This document shows, in pieces, positions 22,092-27,454 of a DNA stretch of 30,222 nucleotides (position 1 is the first letter of the stretch; each line of letters starts with the position of its first letter). The translations under genes were made by a program, and so were the position numbers. The stretch is from IMG/VR virus record IMGVR_UViG_3300048687_000056, positions 1 through 30,222 of that record; one strand, 5' to 3'. The notes below the pieces were generated by a model. The model worked only from the letters and a program-made list of their open reading frames with translations. It had not been told where the DNA came from and did not search any database. This DNA is from a virus.

Positions 22092-22198
22092 TTTAAATGC
22101 CCGGTTTTTTTTAACAAAGATCTAATCCAAAGTGTGCTAGAGACATATCCTATAATAAAACCACTCAAAAACCTAACTAGAGACCATAATTCATCCAT
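22088..22198 (-). CDS. 36-aa single-helix membrane peptide
   Basis: Translation is MDELWSLVRFLSGFIIGYVS followed by STLWIRSLLKKTGHLK. Residues about 5-23 form one transmembrane helix, with a basic C-terminus. It links to both neighbours through overlapping ATGs and stops (GATGGATGA; AAAATGA), so it is likely translated. Role unknown. Confidence 0.5.
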   Translation of the reverse strand: MDELWSLVRFLSGFIIGYVSSTLWIRSLLKKTGHLK

Positions 22199-22409
22199 CT
22201 AATTTCTCATCAACTGTTTGTTTTAGATTAACAATTTGATCTGCATTATAGTGCACAAAGTGACGTGATTTTTTATTATAGTCTCTAATATATGTCATGC
22301 CATCTTCCTTAAAAGTAAACCCTAGCGTATCATCATCATTCCTGTCGTTCACCCATCCCCCATTAGTCATGTAGGAGACAATAATCTTTTCCCATTCGTC
22401 TTGATTCAT
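22191..22409 (-). CDS. Small hypothetical protein
   Basis: 72 residues, N-terminal helix MNQDEWEKIIVSYMTNGGWV, then an acidic loop and beta strands (TLGFTFKEDGMTYIRDY), ending in a helix. Its start overlaps the stop of the preceding membrane protein gene (ATGA) and its stop overlaps the start of the membrane peptide. No family recognised. Confidence 0.55.
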   Translation of the reverse strand: MNQDEWEKIIVSYMTNGGWVNDRNDDDTLGFTFKEDGMTYIRDYNKKSRHFVHYNADQIVNLKQTVDEKLDG

Positions 22410-22759
22410 AAATCCCTTATATATTCAATTAAAACTAACTTAGGAGCTACAACACATTTATAATAATGAATATAATTGTAAGTAGAAATGCCTATACTTG
22501 AAATAAATAACAAAAGACATACTAAAACCCCAACTACTGCTCCATCATTATCATACTCATTCTTAGTTGATTCATTGATGAACATTATCGTTAAAATGAA
22601 GAAAAAAATTGATAATATTACAAAACAAACAAATAATATATAGTGATAAGATGCGCACCAGTTAACAATCTCCGTGGCAAATTCGGGTAGCTTTTCACTA
22701 GCAATATTCTCCAAAGACTCTGCCCACTGCATTAGTTTTTCGAGTATTTTATCTTTCAT
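22406..22759 (-). CDS. Two-helix membrane protein with amphipathic N-terminus
   Basis: 117 residues. An amphipathic helix (ILEKLMQWAESLENIASEKL) precedes transmembrane segments at about 38-61 (HYILFVCFVILSIFFFILTI) and 73-93 (GAVVGVLVCLLLFISSIGIS). A short C-terminal tail follows. The N-terminal part resembles phage membrane proteins of holin-like type, but no partner lysin is adjacent. It follows the collagen-like gene in the leftward operon. Confidence 0.55.
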   Translation of the reverse strand: MKDKILEKLMQWAESLENIASEKLPEFATEIVNWCASYHYILFVCFVILSIFFFILTIMFINESTKNEYDNDGAVVGVLVCLLLFISSIGISTYNYIHYYKCVVAPKLVLIEYIRDL

Positions 22760-22783
22760 TTATTTTTCATCCAATTTGATAGA

Positions 22784-22807
22784 GAGGCACAACGTCAGTC
22801 ATGCCTC
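22784..22807. other. Hairpin after the collagen-like gene
   Basis: GAGGCA (22784-22789) and TGCCTC (22802-22807) flank a 12-base loop in the spacer behind the collagen-like gene. On the leftward strand no T-run follows, so it is at best a weak terminator or RNA-stabilising hairpin, allowing partial read-through into the microprotein operon. Confidence 0.35.
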
Positions 22808-22815
22808 GTGAAAGC

Positions 22816-23520
22816 TTATGGTAGCTCTTTAACCAGATTGATTGTGATACTTGCAGATGTGATAGGATAAGCAAGTTCAGGATGAATAGCGTTTAATACT
22901 AAGCCAGAGGTCATGTTGATGTTTCTTAGTCTTAAAACATCTCCAGCTTGTACTTCCAACGCTTTTACCATGACTGTGTTTTCTACTTGGTCATCAGGTG
23001 ATTGGGAAAAACCAGACTCACCAGTGCCATTTACAAACACACCATTGAGAAAAAGAGCCGCAGCCCATACAGGAACAGGTGAAGGAAAGGGAGGCTGAAG
23101 TCTTGCTTGTAAGTTAGCGAATACATTATAGATACCGTGCTTGAGAAACTTGATCTCTCCTAACAAAGCAGCATTAGAAGTATCAAAGTCTCCTGAATTC
23201 ACTCCATCAACTTCAAAGGTAGCATAGTCCGCACCCAAGTTGTATGGCGCTAACAGTTGGTTTTGCTCTGAGAACACGTTGAGGTAGCCAGCTTCGCACT
23301 TTCCATGATGACCTTCGCAATCCATACCCTTCGGACCCATCGGACCTCTTGGGCCTTGAATCCCGTCTTGTCCTTGGATACCTTGTGCTCCGGATACCCC
23401 TTGAACACCTTGTGGGCCTTGGTCGCCTTTCGGTCCTTGTGGCCCCTCTTGACAATACCAGCATCTACAATCGTGATGTTTGTCGTGGTGATGATTTTCT
23501 TTATATTCGTCTCTACACAT
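22816..23520 (-). CDS. Collagen-like protein with His/Cys-rich N-terminus and beta C-terminal domain
   Basis: 234 residues. Residues 1-25 are rich in His and Cys ([14 protein letters not shown]), a likely metal-binding or cross-linking patch. Residues about 26-65 hold 13 Gly-X-Y triplets (such as [23 protein letters not shown]). The rest, about 80-234, is a beta-rich domain similar in outline to the C1q/TNF-like or BclA C-terminal heads that trimerise collagen stalks ([32 protein letters not shown]). It should form a trimeric stalk with a globular head, possibly an adhesin or a particle decoration. It leads a leftward unit, with AGGAGCTTCTAT before the ATG and its own promoter. Confidence 0.8.
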   Translation of the reverse strand: MCRDEYKENHHHDKHHDCRCWYCQEGPQGPKGDQGPQGVQGVSGAQGIQGQDGIQGPRGPMGPKGMDCEGHHGKCEAGYLNVFSEQNQLLAPYNLGADYATFEVDGVNSGDFDTSNAALLGEIKFLKHGIYNVFANLQARLQPPFPSPVPVWAAALFLNGVFVNGTGESGFSQSPDDQVENTVMVKALEVQAGDVLRLRNINMTSGLVLNAIHPELAYPITSASITINLVKELP

Positions 23521-23555
23521 ATAGAAGCTCCTATTTGTTGTTTTGTGACGATCTA

Positions 23556-23585
23556 TTTATAGACAAAAAACAAAGGTCAATACAA
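23556..23585 (-). promoter_or_regulatory. Promoter for the collagen-like gene
   Basis: On the leftward strand TTGTAT (complement of 23580-23585) and TATAAA (complement of 23556-23561) are 18 bases apart and 36 bases from the ATG. A TTGACC within the spacer could be an alternative -35 at too short a distance. Reasonable but unproven. Confidence 0.5.
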
Positions 23586-23597
23586 CGAAATAGTAGG

Positions 23598-23828
23598 TCA
23601 GTTTTGTGTTTGTAAATAATGCTCGAACTTTTTACTTTCTTTGCGCAACAGTCGATTGTCCCAGCATGTCTTACTGCAGAAGTTGAGAGGATCCCGGAGA
23701 TGTCTAAAGGTACGAGCGAAGATGTTGGTACATAAGGAGTTGCATTCAGAGCAGCGGCGTTTCTCAGGAGTTTCTAGTTCAGTGGGATTCCATAGCATTT
23801 CAGGAGGAGAGGTGTAGATATTGTTCAT
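23598..23828 (-). CDS. Cys-rich zinc-finger-like protein
   Basis: 76 residues. CSECNSLC (about 26-33) and FCSKTCWDNRLLRKES (about 50-65) provide C-x2-C and C-x3-C pairs about 20 apart, in the manner of MYND/TRASH-like fingers with a final basic helix. Preceded by AAGAGAATCCA and by a near-consensus promoter on the same strand. It is the first gene of its unit and may act in regulation. Confidence 0.55.
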   Translation of the reverse strand: MNNIYTSPPEMLWNPTELETPEKRRCSECNSLCTNIFARTFRHLRDPLNFCSKTCWDNRLLRKESKKFEHYLQTQN

Positions 23829-23857
23829 TGGATTCTCTTAATGTTGATTTTGTGTAA

Positions 23858-23886
23858 ATAATAGCAAATAGAGTGTATATTGACAA
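23858..23886 (-). promoter_or_regulatory. Strong leftward sigma70-type promoter
   Basis: Leftward TTGTCA (complement of 23881-23886) and TATTAT (complement of 23858-23863) are separated by exactly 17 bases and lie about 30 bases before the ATG at 23828. On the given strand the same bases contain TTGACA (23880-23885), so a partly overlapping rightward promoter (weak TATCTG, 19-base spacing) is possible. Confidence 0.65.
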
Positions 23887-23971
23887 AGATTAACTGCTAC
23901 TTCCTATCTGCTATGTTCTATATTGAATTAGGGCATAGTATAGCTAAAAGAAACCGGAAAAGAAAATCGAC

Positions 23972-24046
23972 CGAGACTATGAAGGATCCGCGGCCTCACT
24001 GAATCGGCCTTACCTTCACAGTCTCGATCTTACCTTCATTTTTTTC
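23972..24046. ncRNA. Nested long hairpin in the divergent gap, possible structured RNA
   Basis: The 340-base gap 23829-24168 has no gene. CGAGACTATGAAGG (23972-23985) pairs with CCTTCACAGTCTCG (24013-24026) with a single mismatch over 14 bases. Inside, GGCC (23992-23995) and GGCC (24006-24009) pair again. Rightward, a run of seven Ts follows after 13 bases; leftward, T-rich TCGATTTTCTTTT follows. TTACCTTC recurs at about 24010, 24030 and 24139. It may be a terminator, a small RNA, or a cruciform operator between the two divergent units. Confidence 0.45.
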
Positions 24047-24168
24047 GCTTGTCAAGTCTTTTCTTCATCCCTTCCCTACTTTTTTTATTTTATCGCATTT
24101 TGTTTAGTCTAAGTGATAGACATAAGAGGCATTAAGATTTACCTTCCTTGTTTATTTTATGGTAAGAA

Positions 24169-24384
24169 ATGCAAACACGAAGACATTTGCTAATAAAGTT
24201 TGGAGCAATGGTAAGGCTGAGGAGATATGCTATTGGTCTTACACAACTTAAACTGGCAGAAATGGTTGGATGTAGCTTGCAGGCCATAGGGAACTTAGAA
24301 AGAGGTGTTGCAAATCCGAGCTTGATTATGATATATCGCATAGCTGAAGCATTAAATATACCACCTAGAGACTTGATTCCTTGA
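24169..24384 (+). CDS. XRE-family (Cro/C1-type) regulator
   Basis: 71 residues, a single helix-turn-helix domain: VRLRRYAIGLTQLKLAEMVG (about 15-34), CSLQAIGNLERGVANPSLIM (about 35-54), and YRIAEALNIPPRDLIP. This is the compact Cro-like form with no sensor domain. It is divergent from the zinc-finger gene across a structured gap and next to the EUO-like gene, so it probably acts in the latency switch. The ATG lacks a clear Shine-Dalgarno. Confidence 0.85.
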   Translation: MQTRRHLLIKFGAMVRLRRYAIGLTQLKLAEMVGCSLQAIGNLERGVANPSLIMIYRIAEALNIPPRDLIP

Positions 24385-24446
24385 GTTAGTATGTGTTGCA
24401 AAAAAAGAAGGATATCACAACAATATTATAAGAAAAAAAAGGAAAA

Positions 24447-24866
24447 ATGGTTATGAGTAATAATTTTGTATCAGTAGTTGAGGCAGCGAGAATACAAGGG
24501 GTAAGCAGACAGGCTATCTACCTTGCTATAAGACTTATTCGACTCGGATCCTACAAGAATGGCAATAAGGTTAGAATCTTCCTGCAAGACTTAGATGCCT
24601 ACAACCAGAAAAAGTGGAATAGGGTCTATCATTCGACACTGCATAACGGAAAGCCTATATATAATGAGAATGAGGGATATTTTAGCGTAGACAAGGCAGC
24701 AGCTCTATTAAACATGTCAAAACAGAAAGTCTACTATGCTATCCGAACTAAAAAGTTAAAAGCGTCTAGGTGTCGTTGTGCTTTAGTCGTACATGTTAAT
24801 GACCTCTTCATCTATCAAAAGAAATATCTAAAACACAACTTTACAAACCAAATCAGTGTTGCATGA
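24447..24866 (+). CDS. euo-like: EUO-like double excisionase-type HTH regulator
   Basis: 139 residues. The N-terminal unit VSVVEAARIQGVSRQAIYLA (about 8-27) and a second unit YFSVDKAAALLNMSKQKVYY (about 78-97) are two excisionase/MerR-like helix-turn-helices. They are joined by DLDAYNQKKWNRVYHST and a short linker with G-x-P/L-x-Y/F-x-N. The arrangement, with RQAIY...AI, DL..Y, and YYAIRTKKL..., then VVHVNDLFIYQKKYL, closely recalls the chlamydial protein EUO, which binds and represses late developmental genes. The main difference is shorter termini. AAAAGGAAAA precedes the ATG. If correct it ties the element to Chlamydiota and could let it read or imitate host developmental control. Confidence 0.6.
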   Translation: MVMSNNFVSVVEAARIQGVSRQAIYLAIRLIRLGSYKNGNKVRIFLQDLDAYNQKKWNRVYHSTLHNGKPIYNENEGYFSVDKAAALLNMSKQKVYYAIRTKKLKASRCRCALVVHVNDLFIYQKKYLKHNFTNQISVA

Positions 24867-24932
24867 TGTTTAATTCACTCCTTTTATAAAAATAACTTGT
24901 CATATATAGATTTTTTTTGCATTCTTCTAGAT

Positions 24933-24989
24933 TAAAGCTTGTTGTTAGCCGCAGGTTTGCTTGTTTCGCTTGCCTTTCTACAAGCTTTA
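24933..24989 (+). promoter_or_regulatory. 10-bp perfect hairpin in the leader of a microgene operon
   Basis: TAAAGCTTGT (24933-24942) and ACAAGCTTTA (24980-24989) enclose 37 bases containing smaller complementary segments (GCAGG, CTTGCC). It lies in the 142-base gap after the EUO-like gene and 20 bases before the ATG at 25009, with TTCTTTGTT after it. It could end the EUO-like transcript, attenuate the following operon, or sequester its start. TTGTCA at 24897-24902 is a possible -35. Confidence 0.45.
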
Positions 24990-25008
24990 TTCTTTGTTAG
25001 GAGATGCT

Positions 25009-25122
25009 ATGGACTTTGCTGAATATGTAATTGTCAAAAGATCTAAAGAAGAAATCCAACAACTTATCCTCGAAATAAAAGAAAAGATGACGTGGGTTAG
25101 ACTATGCCTCGAGTCAGAATAG
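25009..25122 (+). CDS. 37-aa helical microprotein
   Basis: Translation is MDFAEYVIVKRSKEEIQQLI followed by LEIKEKMTWVRLCLESE. TAGGAGATGCT supports the start. Mostly one amphipathic helix. Overlaps the next gene by 19 bases. Coding potential rests on the ribosome binding site and the chained overlaps. Confidence 0.45.
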   Translation: MDFAEYVIVKRSKEEIQQLILEIKEKMTWVRLCLESE

Positions 25123-25244
25123 ATATTTGCCGGGAAGATGAGTGGTATCCGTTAAGAGATTGGCAGACAACATCAAAGATCTGGGAAGACGACGAGTTTG
25201 AAGACAGGGACGATAATGCAAAAGAAGAACAGCCAGATGAGTGA
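25104..25244 (+). CDS. 46-aa acidic microprotein
   Basis: MPRVRIDICREDEWYPLRDW, then QTTSKIWEDDEFEDRDDNAK and EEQPDE. A basic strand is followed by an acidic, Trp-containing tail. It overlaps both neighbours. The acidic end may suit binding to a basic partner; function unknown. Confidence 0.45.
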   Translation: MPRVRIDICREDEWYPLRDWQTTSKIWEDDEFEDRDDNAKEEQPDE

Positions 25245-25356
25245 CCAAACCTTAATAGATATCTACTTTGTTCTACGGGACATCAAACTTCAATTACTAG
25301 AGATACATCAACTTTTAAACGACAAACTAAATAGGAACAAAACAAATGCTCAATGA
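25237..25356 (+). CDS. 39-aa helical microprotein
   Basis: MSDQTLIDIYFVLRDIKLQL, then LEIHQLLNDKLNRNKTNAQ. A leucine/isoleucine-rich amphipathic helix that could dimerise. Start overlaps the previous stop and the end overlaps the next ATG by 11 bases, so it is probably part of the same translated unit. Confidence 0.45.
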   Translation: MSDQTLIDIYFVLRDIKLQLLEIHQLLNDKLNRNKTNAQ

Positions 25357-25753
25357 AGACGAGTTTAGATTATTAAAATTTGGTATTATTTTTATATGTA
25401 TAGCTGCTATTTCGTTATGGGTTTATTTCTCTTTCATTTCCCCACACATTAATATATGGCAACAGAGCATGGAAGGACAAGCAGAGTTAGCTCACGCAGA
25501 GTATAGCAGACAGATAGCGACATGCGAAGCCAATGCCAAGAAAGAGTCAGCAAAAGCCCTAGCGGATGCAGAGGTAATAAGAGCCGAAGGAGTTGCAAAG
25601 GCTAATAAGATCATAGGCGACTCGCTTTCCGGGAATGAAGGTTACTTGCGATACTTATGGATTCAAGGACTACAGACTAATCAGATGCAGGTAGTATATG
25701 TGCCTACAGAAGCCAACTTACCTATCATGGAATCACACAGACTAAAGAATTGA
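25346..25753 (+). CDS. Membrane-anchored SPFH/prohibitin-like phage protein
   Basis: 135 residues. One transmembrane helix near the N-terminus (about 12-32, FGIIFICIAAISLWVYFSFI). Next, W-x-Q-S-x-E-G-x-A-E-L-A and a long helix rich in Ala and Glu (IATCEANAKKESAKALADAE), then EVIRAEGVAKANKIIGDSL and NEGYLRYLWIQGL. It ends in YVPTEANLPIMESHR. This sequence order matches a recurrent phage protein resembling the helical stalk of SPFH/HflK proteins, predicted to assemble on the membrane. It lies just upstream of the partition promoter, whose -35 overlaps its stop. Confidence 0.7.
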   Translation: MLNEDEFRLLKFGIIFICIAAISLWVYFSFISPHINIWQQSMEGQAELAHAEYSRQIATCEANAKKESAKALADAEVIRAEGVAKANKIIGDSLSGNEGYLRYLWIQGLQTNQMQVVYVPTEANLPIMESHRLKN

Positions 25754-25776
25754 CTTATACGGAGATTTGATATACT
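25750..25776 (+). promoter_or_regulatory. parA promoter
   Basis: TTGACT (25750-25755) and TATACT (25771-25776) are near-consensus boxes, although spaced only 15 bases apart. The -35 lies on the stop codon of the previous gene. Three iterons begin immediately after the -10, so binding of the RHH protein there should block the promoter, giving autoregulation. Confidence 0.6.
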
Positions 25777-25847
25777 TTACACGTGGAATATATGCAAAAG
25801 ACACGTATTCTAAACGCAACATAAACATATTTAACACGTGAGAAACA
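25777..25847 (+). promoter_or_regulatory. Three CACGT iterons, partition operator/centromere (upstream set)
   Basis: Cores ACACGT begin at 25779, 25801 and 25834, with the extended pattern TTAACACGTGGAATATA in better copies; the first and third hold the palindrome CACGTG. Distances of 22 and 33 bases are multiples of 11, so the sites face the same side of the helix. They separate the promoter from parA and are the likely binding sites of the RHH protein. Confidence 0.7.
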
Positions 25848-25850
25848 AGT

Positions 25851-26504
25851 ATGATAGTAGTAGTAGGTGGGATCAAAGGTGGGTCAGGTAAAACGACTTT
25901 GGCGACAAACTTGGCTGTAATGAGGTCAAGCGATGGTCATAAGGTTTTGTTAGTAGATGCGGATGAGCAGAAGTCGGCATCGGATTGGTCGGAGCAGAGA
26001 GAAGGCTTAGGCATAAAAACAGATTGGACTACGATTCAGTTAGCAGGCAAGGCAGTCAATCTACAGTTACAAAAGATGGGTGCGGACTACGACGATGTGA
26101 TAGTAGATGTGGGTGGCCGGGATACGACTAGCCAGAGAAGCGCACTAACGATAGCAGATGTTTTTTTAGTTCCGTTTAAGCCAAGGAGTCTAGATATTTG
26201 GACGATTGGAGCTGTTAAAGCCATGATCTCTGAGATAAAAATAGTGAATCCTCAACTGCAATGTATAACGGTAATTAATCAAGCAGATTCGAGGGGTACA
26301 GACAATAACGAAGCATTAGAAGTGTTAAAAGAGTGTCCAGAGTTGATATGTTGTGAGCATTCTATAGGATACAGGAAAGTTTTTGGGAATGCTGCTGCGG
26401 ATGGGATGGGGATATGCGAACTTTTGCCTCTAGATAATAAGGCGGTACATGAGATGAAACTGCTTTACTATTCCGTATATAGCCCGTGTTTATTAAGCAA
26501 TTAG
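25851..26504 (+). CDS. parA: ParA partition ATPase (type Ib, no HTH domain)
   Basis: 217 residues. Deviant Walker A KGGSGKTT at 9-16 with signature lysine K9, Walker A' VLLVDADEQKSASDW with D36 and D38, and Walker B DDVIVDVGGRD with D86. The short N-terminus, directly at the Walker A motif, means a type Ib ParA that forms gradients on the nucleoid to position plasmids, working with a small RHH centromere-binding partner. The partner gene lies 36 bases downstream. The stop codon lies within an iteron. A cellular MinD/Soj role is less likely in this setting. Confidence 0.88.
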   Translation: MIVVVGGIKGGSGKTTLATNLAVMRSSDGHKVLLVDADEQKSASDWSEQREGLGIKTDWTTIQLAGKAVNLQLQKMGADYDDVIVDVGGRDTTSQRSALTIADVFLVPFKPRSLDIWTIGAVKAMISEIKIVNPQLQCITVINQADSRGTDNNEALEVLKECPELICCEHSIGYRKVFGNAAADGMGICELLPLDNKAVHEMKLLYYSVYSPCLLSN

Positions 26505-26541
26505 CACGTAGAATCAACATAATTAACACGTAGGATATACA
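26501..26541 (+). promoter_or_regulatory. Two further CACGT iterons between parA and the RHH gene
   Basis: TTAGCACGTAGAATCAACA (26501-26519) and TTAACACGTAGGATATACA (26523-26541) repeat the upstream pattern with a 22-base spacing of cores (26504 and 26526). They fill the gap between the two partition genes and may control the second separately or extend the centromere. Confidence 0.7.
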
Positions 26542-26756
26542 TGACAATACGTACAAAGATAGAAAGAGTGATAGATCAGGGCGCACAGGTAAAAGCAGAT
26601 GCAGACCCGGAGCAGTGGACCAACTTTACTTTGCGGATGAAGGTGAGGATGTCCAAAGAGATAGATGATGCTGTGGGGGAAATGGTTGGTTTATCTAAAA
26701 CTGGCTTTATCCTGCAGGCGATAGACGAGAAACTAAAGAGAATGCGTGAGTATTGA
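26541..26756 (+). CDS. parB-like: RHH centromere-binding partition protein (ParG/ParB-like)
   Basis: 71 residues. A flexible N-terminal arm with Arg/Lys (MTIRTKIERVIDQGAQVKAD) is followed by a ribbon strand (about 28-35, FTLRMKVR) and two helices (SKEIDDAVGEMVG and SKTGFILQAIDEKLKRM). ParG-type partners have the same layout, where an arginine in the arm stimulates the ATPase. Its position after parA and between phased iterons fits a type Ib partition cassette. The GTG of the next gene overlaps its end. Confidence 0.78.
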   Translation: MTIRTKIERVIDQGAQVKADADPEQWTNFTLRMKVRMSKEIDDAVGEMVGLSKTGFILQAIDEKLKRMREY

Positions 26757-27024
26757 GAACGAGATAAATAGCTTCCTAACGGTATGGGGCTCGGAGGAAT
26801 TGACATCTTTTTTACAGGATGCTCTTCCTCTGTTTGAGCTATACGATGTAGATGAAAACAATGACTGGGTAGAGGATGTCGTAGGGAAGGATAACGTTCT
26901 GAATGTGAGGCTAATCAGGACTGTCTACTTGTTGTCTCGGTTGGCTGCACATCATGCGGAAGGTTTGAGTAAACTAGATAGTAGGTTTAAAGACTTGTGG
27001 AAGAGGATGGAGGAATATGGATAA
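26746..27024 (+). CDS. Hypothetical helical protein with GTG start
   Basis: 92 residues from the GTG after AAAGAGAATGC, 11 bases before the previous stop. Acidic and helical: NSFLTVWGSEELTSFLQDAL, then a DVDENNDW loop and LIRTVYLLSRLAAHHAEGLS. C-terminal KDLWKRMEEYG. It belongs to the small set between partition and terminase and is not recognised. Confidence 0.55.
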   Translation: MSIENEINSFLTVWGSEELTSFLQDALPLFELYDVDENNDWVEDVVGKDNVLNVRLIRTVYLLSRLAAHHAEGLSKLDSRFKDLWKRMEEYG

Positions 27025-27151
27025 GAAGATCAAGAAGCTACAGAAAGATACTAAGAAGCTAGAGAAGCAAGAAGCTAGTCTATTAAAAGAAGATAAGAAG
27101 AGAGATAAGGTATGTGAGTACGGAGAGAAAATGATGAAGAAGAAGAAATAG
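27017..27151 (+). CDS. 44-aa Lys/Glu-rich coiled-coil microprotein
   Basis: MDKKIKKLQKDTKKLEKQEA, then SLLKEDKKRDKVCEYGEKMM and KKKK. The K-LEK/LLKEDKKRDK string recurs in tiny proteins near terminase genes of tailed phages. Preceded by GGAGGAAT, and its start overlaps the previous stop. Possibly a DNA-binding or assembly-factor peptide. Confidence 0.65.
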   Translation: MDKKIKKLQKDTKKLEKQEASLLKEDKKRDKVCEYGEKMMKKKK

Positions 27152-27454
27152 ATGAGTGAAATAAGATACGTACCTAAAGAAGTGTTGGATAAACTGAAGG
27201 ATTGCTTTTGTGATCTGGAAGAGTTGATGGATTTTGTCGTGCAGCTAGAAGTCATCGGAGAGGAAATAAGTTTTATCGCGAAACTGAAAGAGCGCTTGGA
27301 TGACGAAGACCACTACAAAAGCTGCATGGGACAAGTGGGTGTTTTTACTCTGTTTTGCCGGGATTACTTTGACGTGTTAGTGCAGTTAGTAAAGATGATT
27401 GAATGGAAGCTAATGACTGAGGATGAATTTAACAATACAGGCAAAGATGAATGA
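27152..27454 (+). CDS. Hypothetical helical protein before terL
   Basis: 100 residues, mostly helical: VPKEVLDKLKDCFCDLEELM, then FVVQLEVIGEEISFIAKLKE and FCRDYFDVLVQLVKMIEW. Starts directly after the previous stop and overlaps the terL start by four bases (ATGA). Because it sits immediately before terL it takes the place normally held by terS, but lacks the terS pattern, which is at 18373 instead. Confidence 0.55.
   Translation: MSEIRYVPKEVLDKLKDCFCDLEELMDFVVQLEVIGEEISFIAKLKERLDDEDHYKSCMGQVGVFTLFCRDYFDVLVQLVKMIEWKLMTEDEFNNTGKDE

Noticed and set aside
23213-23464. Second frame on the same strand as the collagen-like gene.
   Set aside because: The regular Gly-X-Y repeat keeps alternative frames open; its product is an Arg/Ser-rich low-complexity string.
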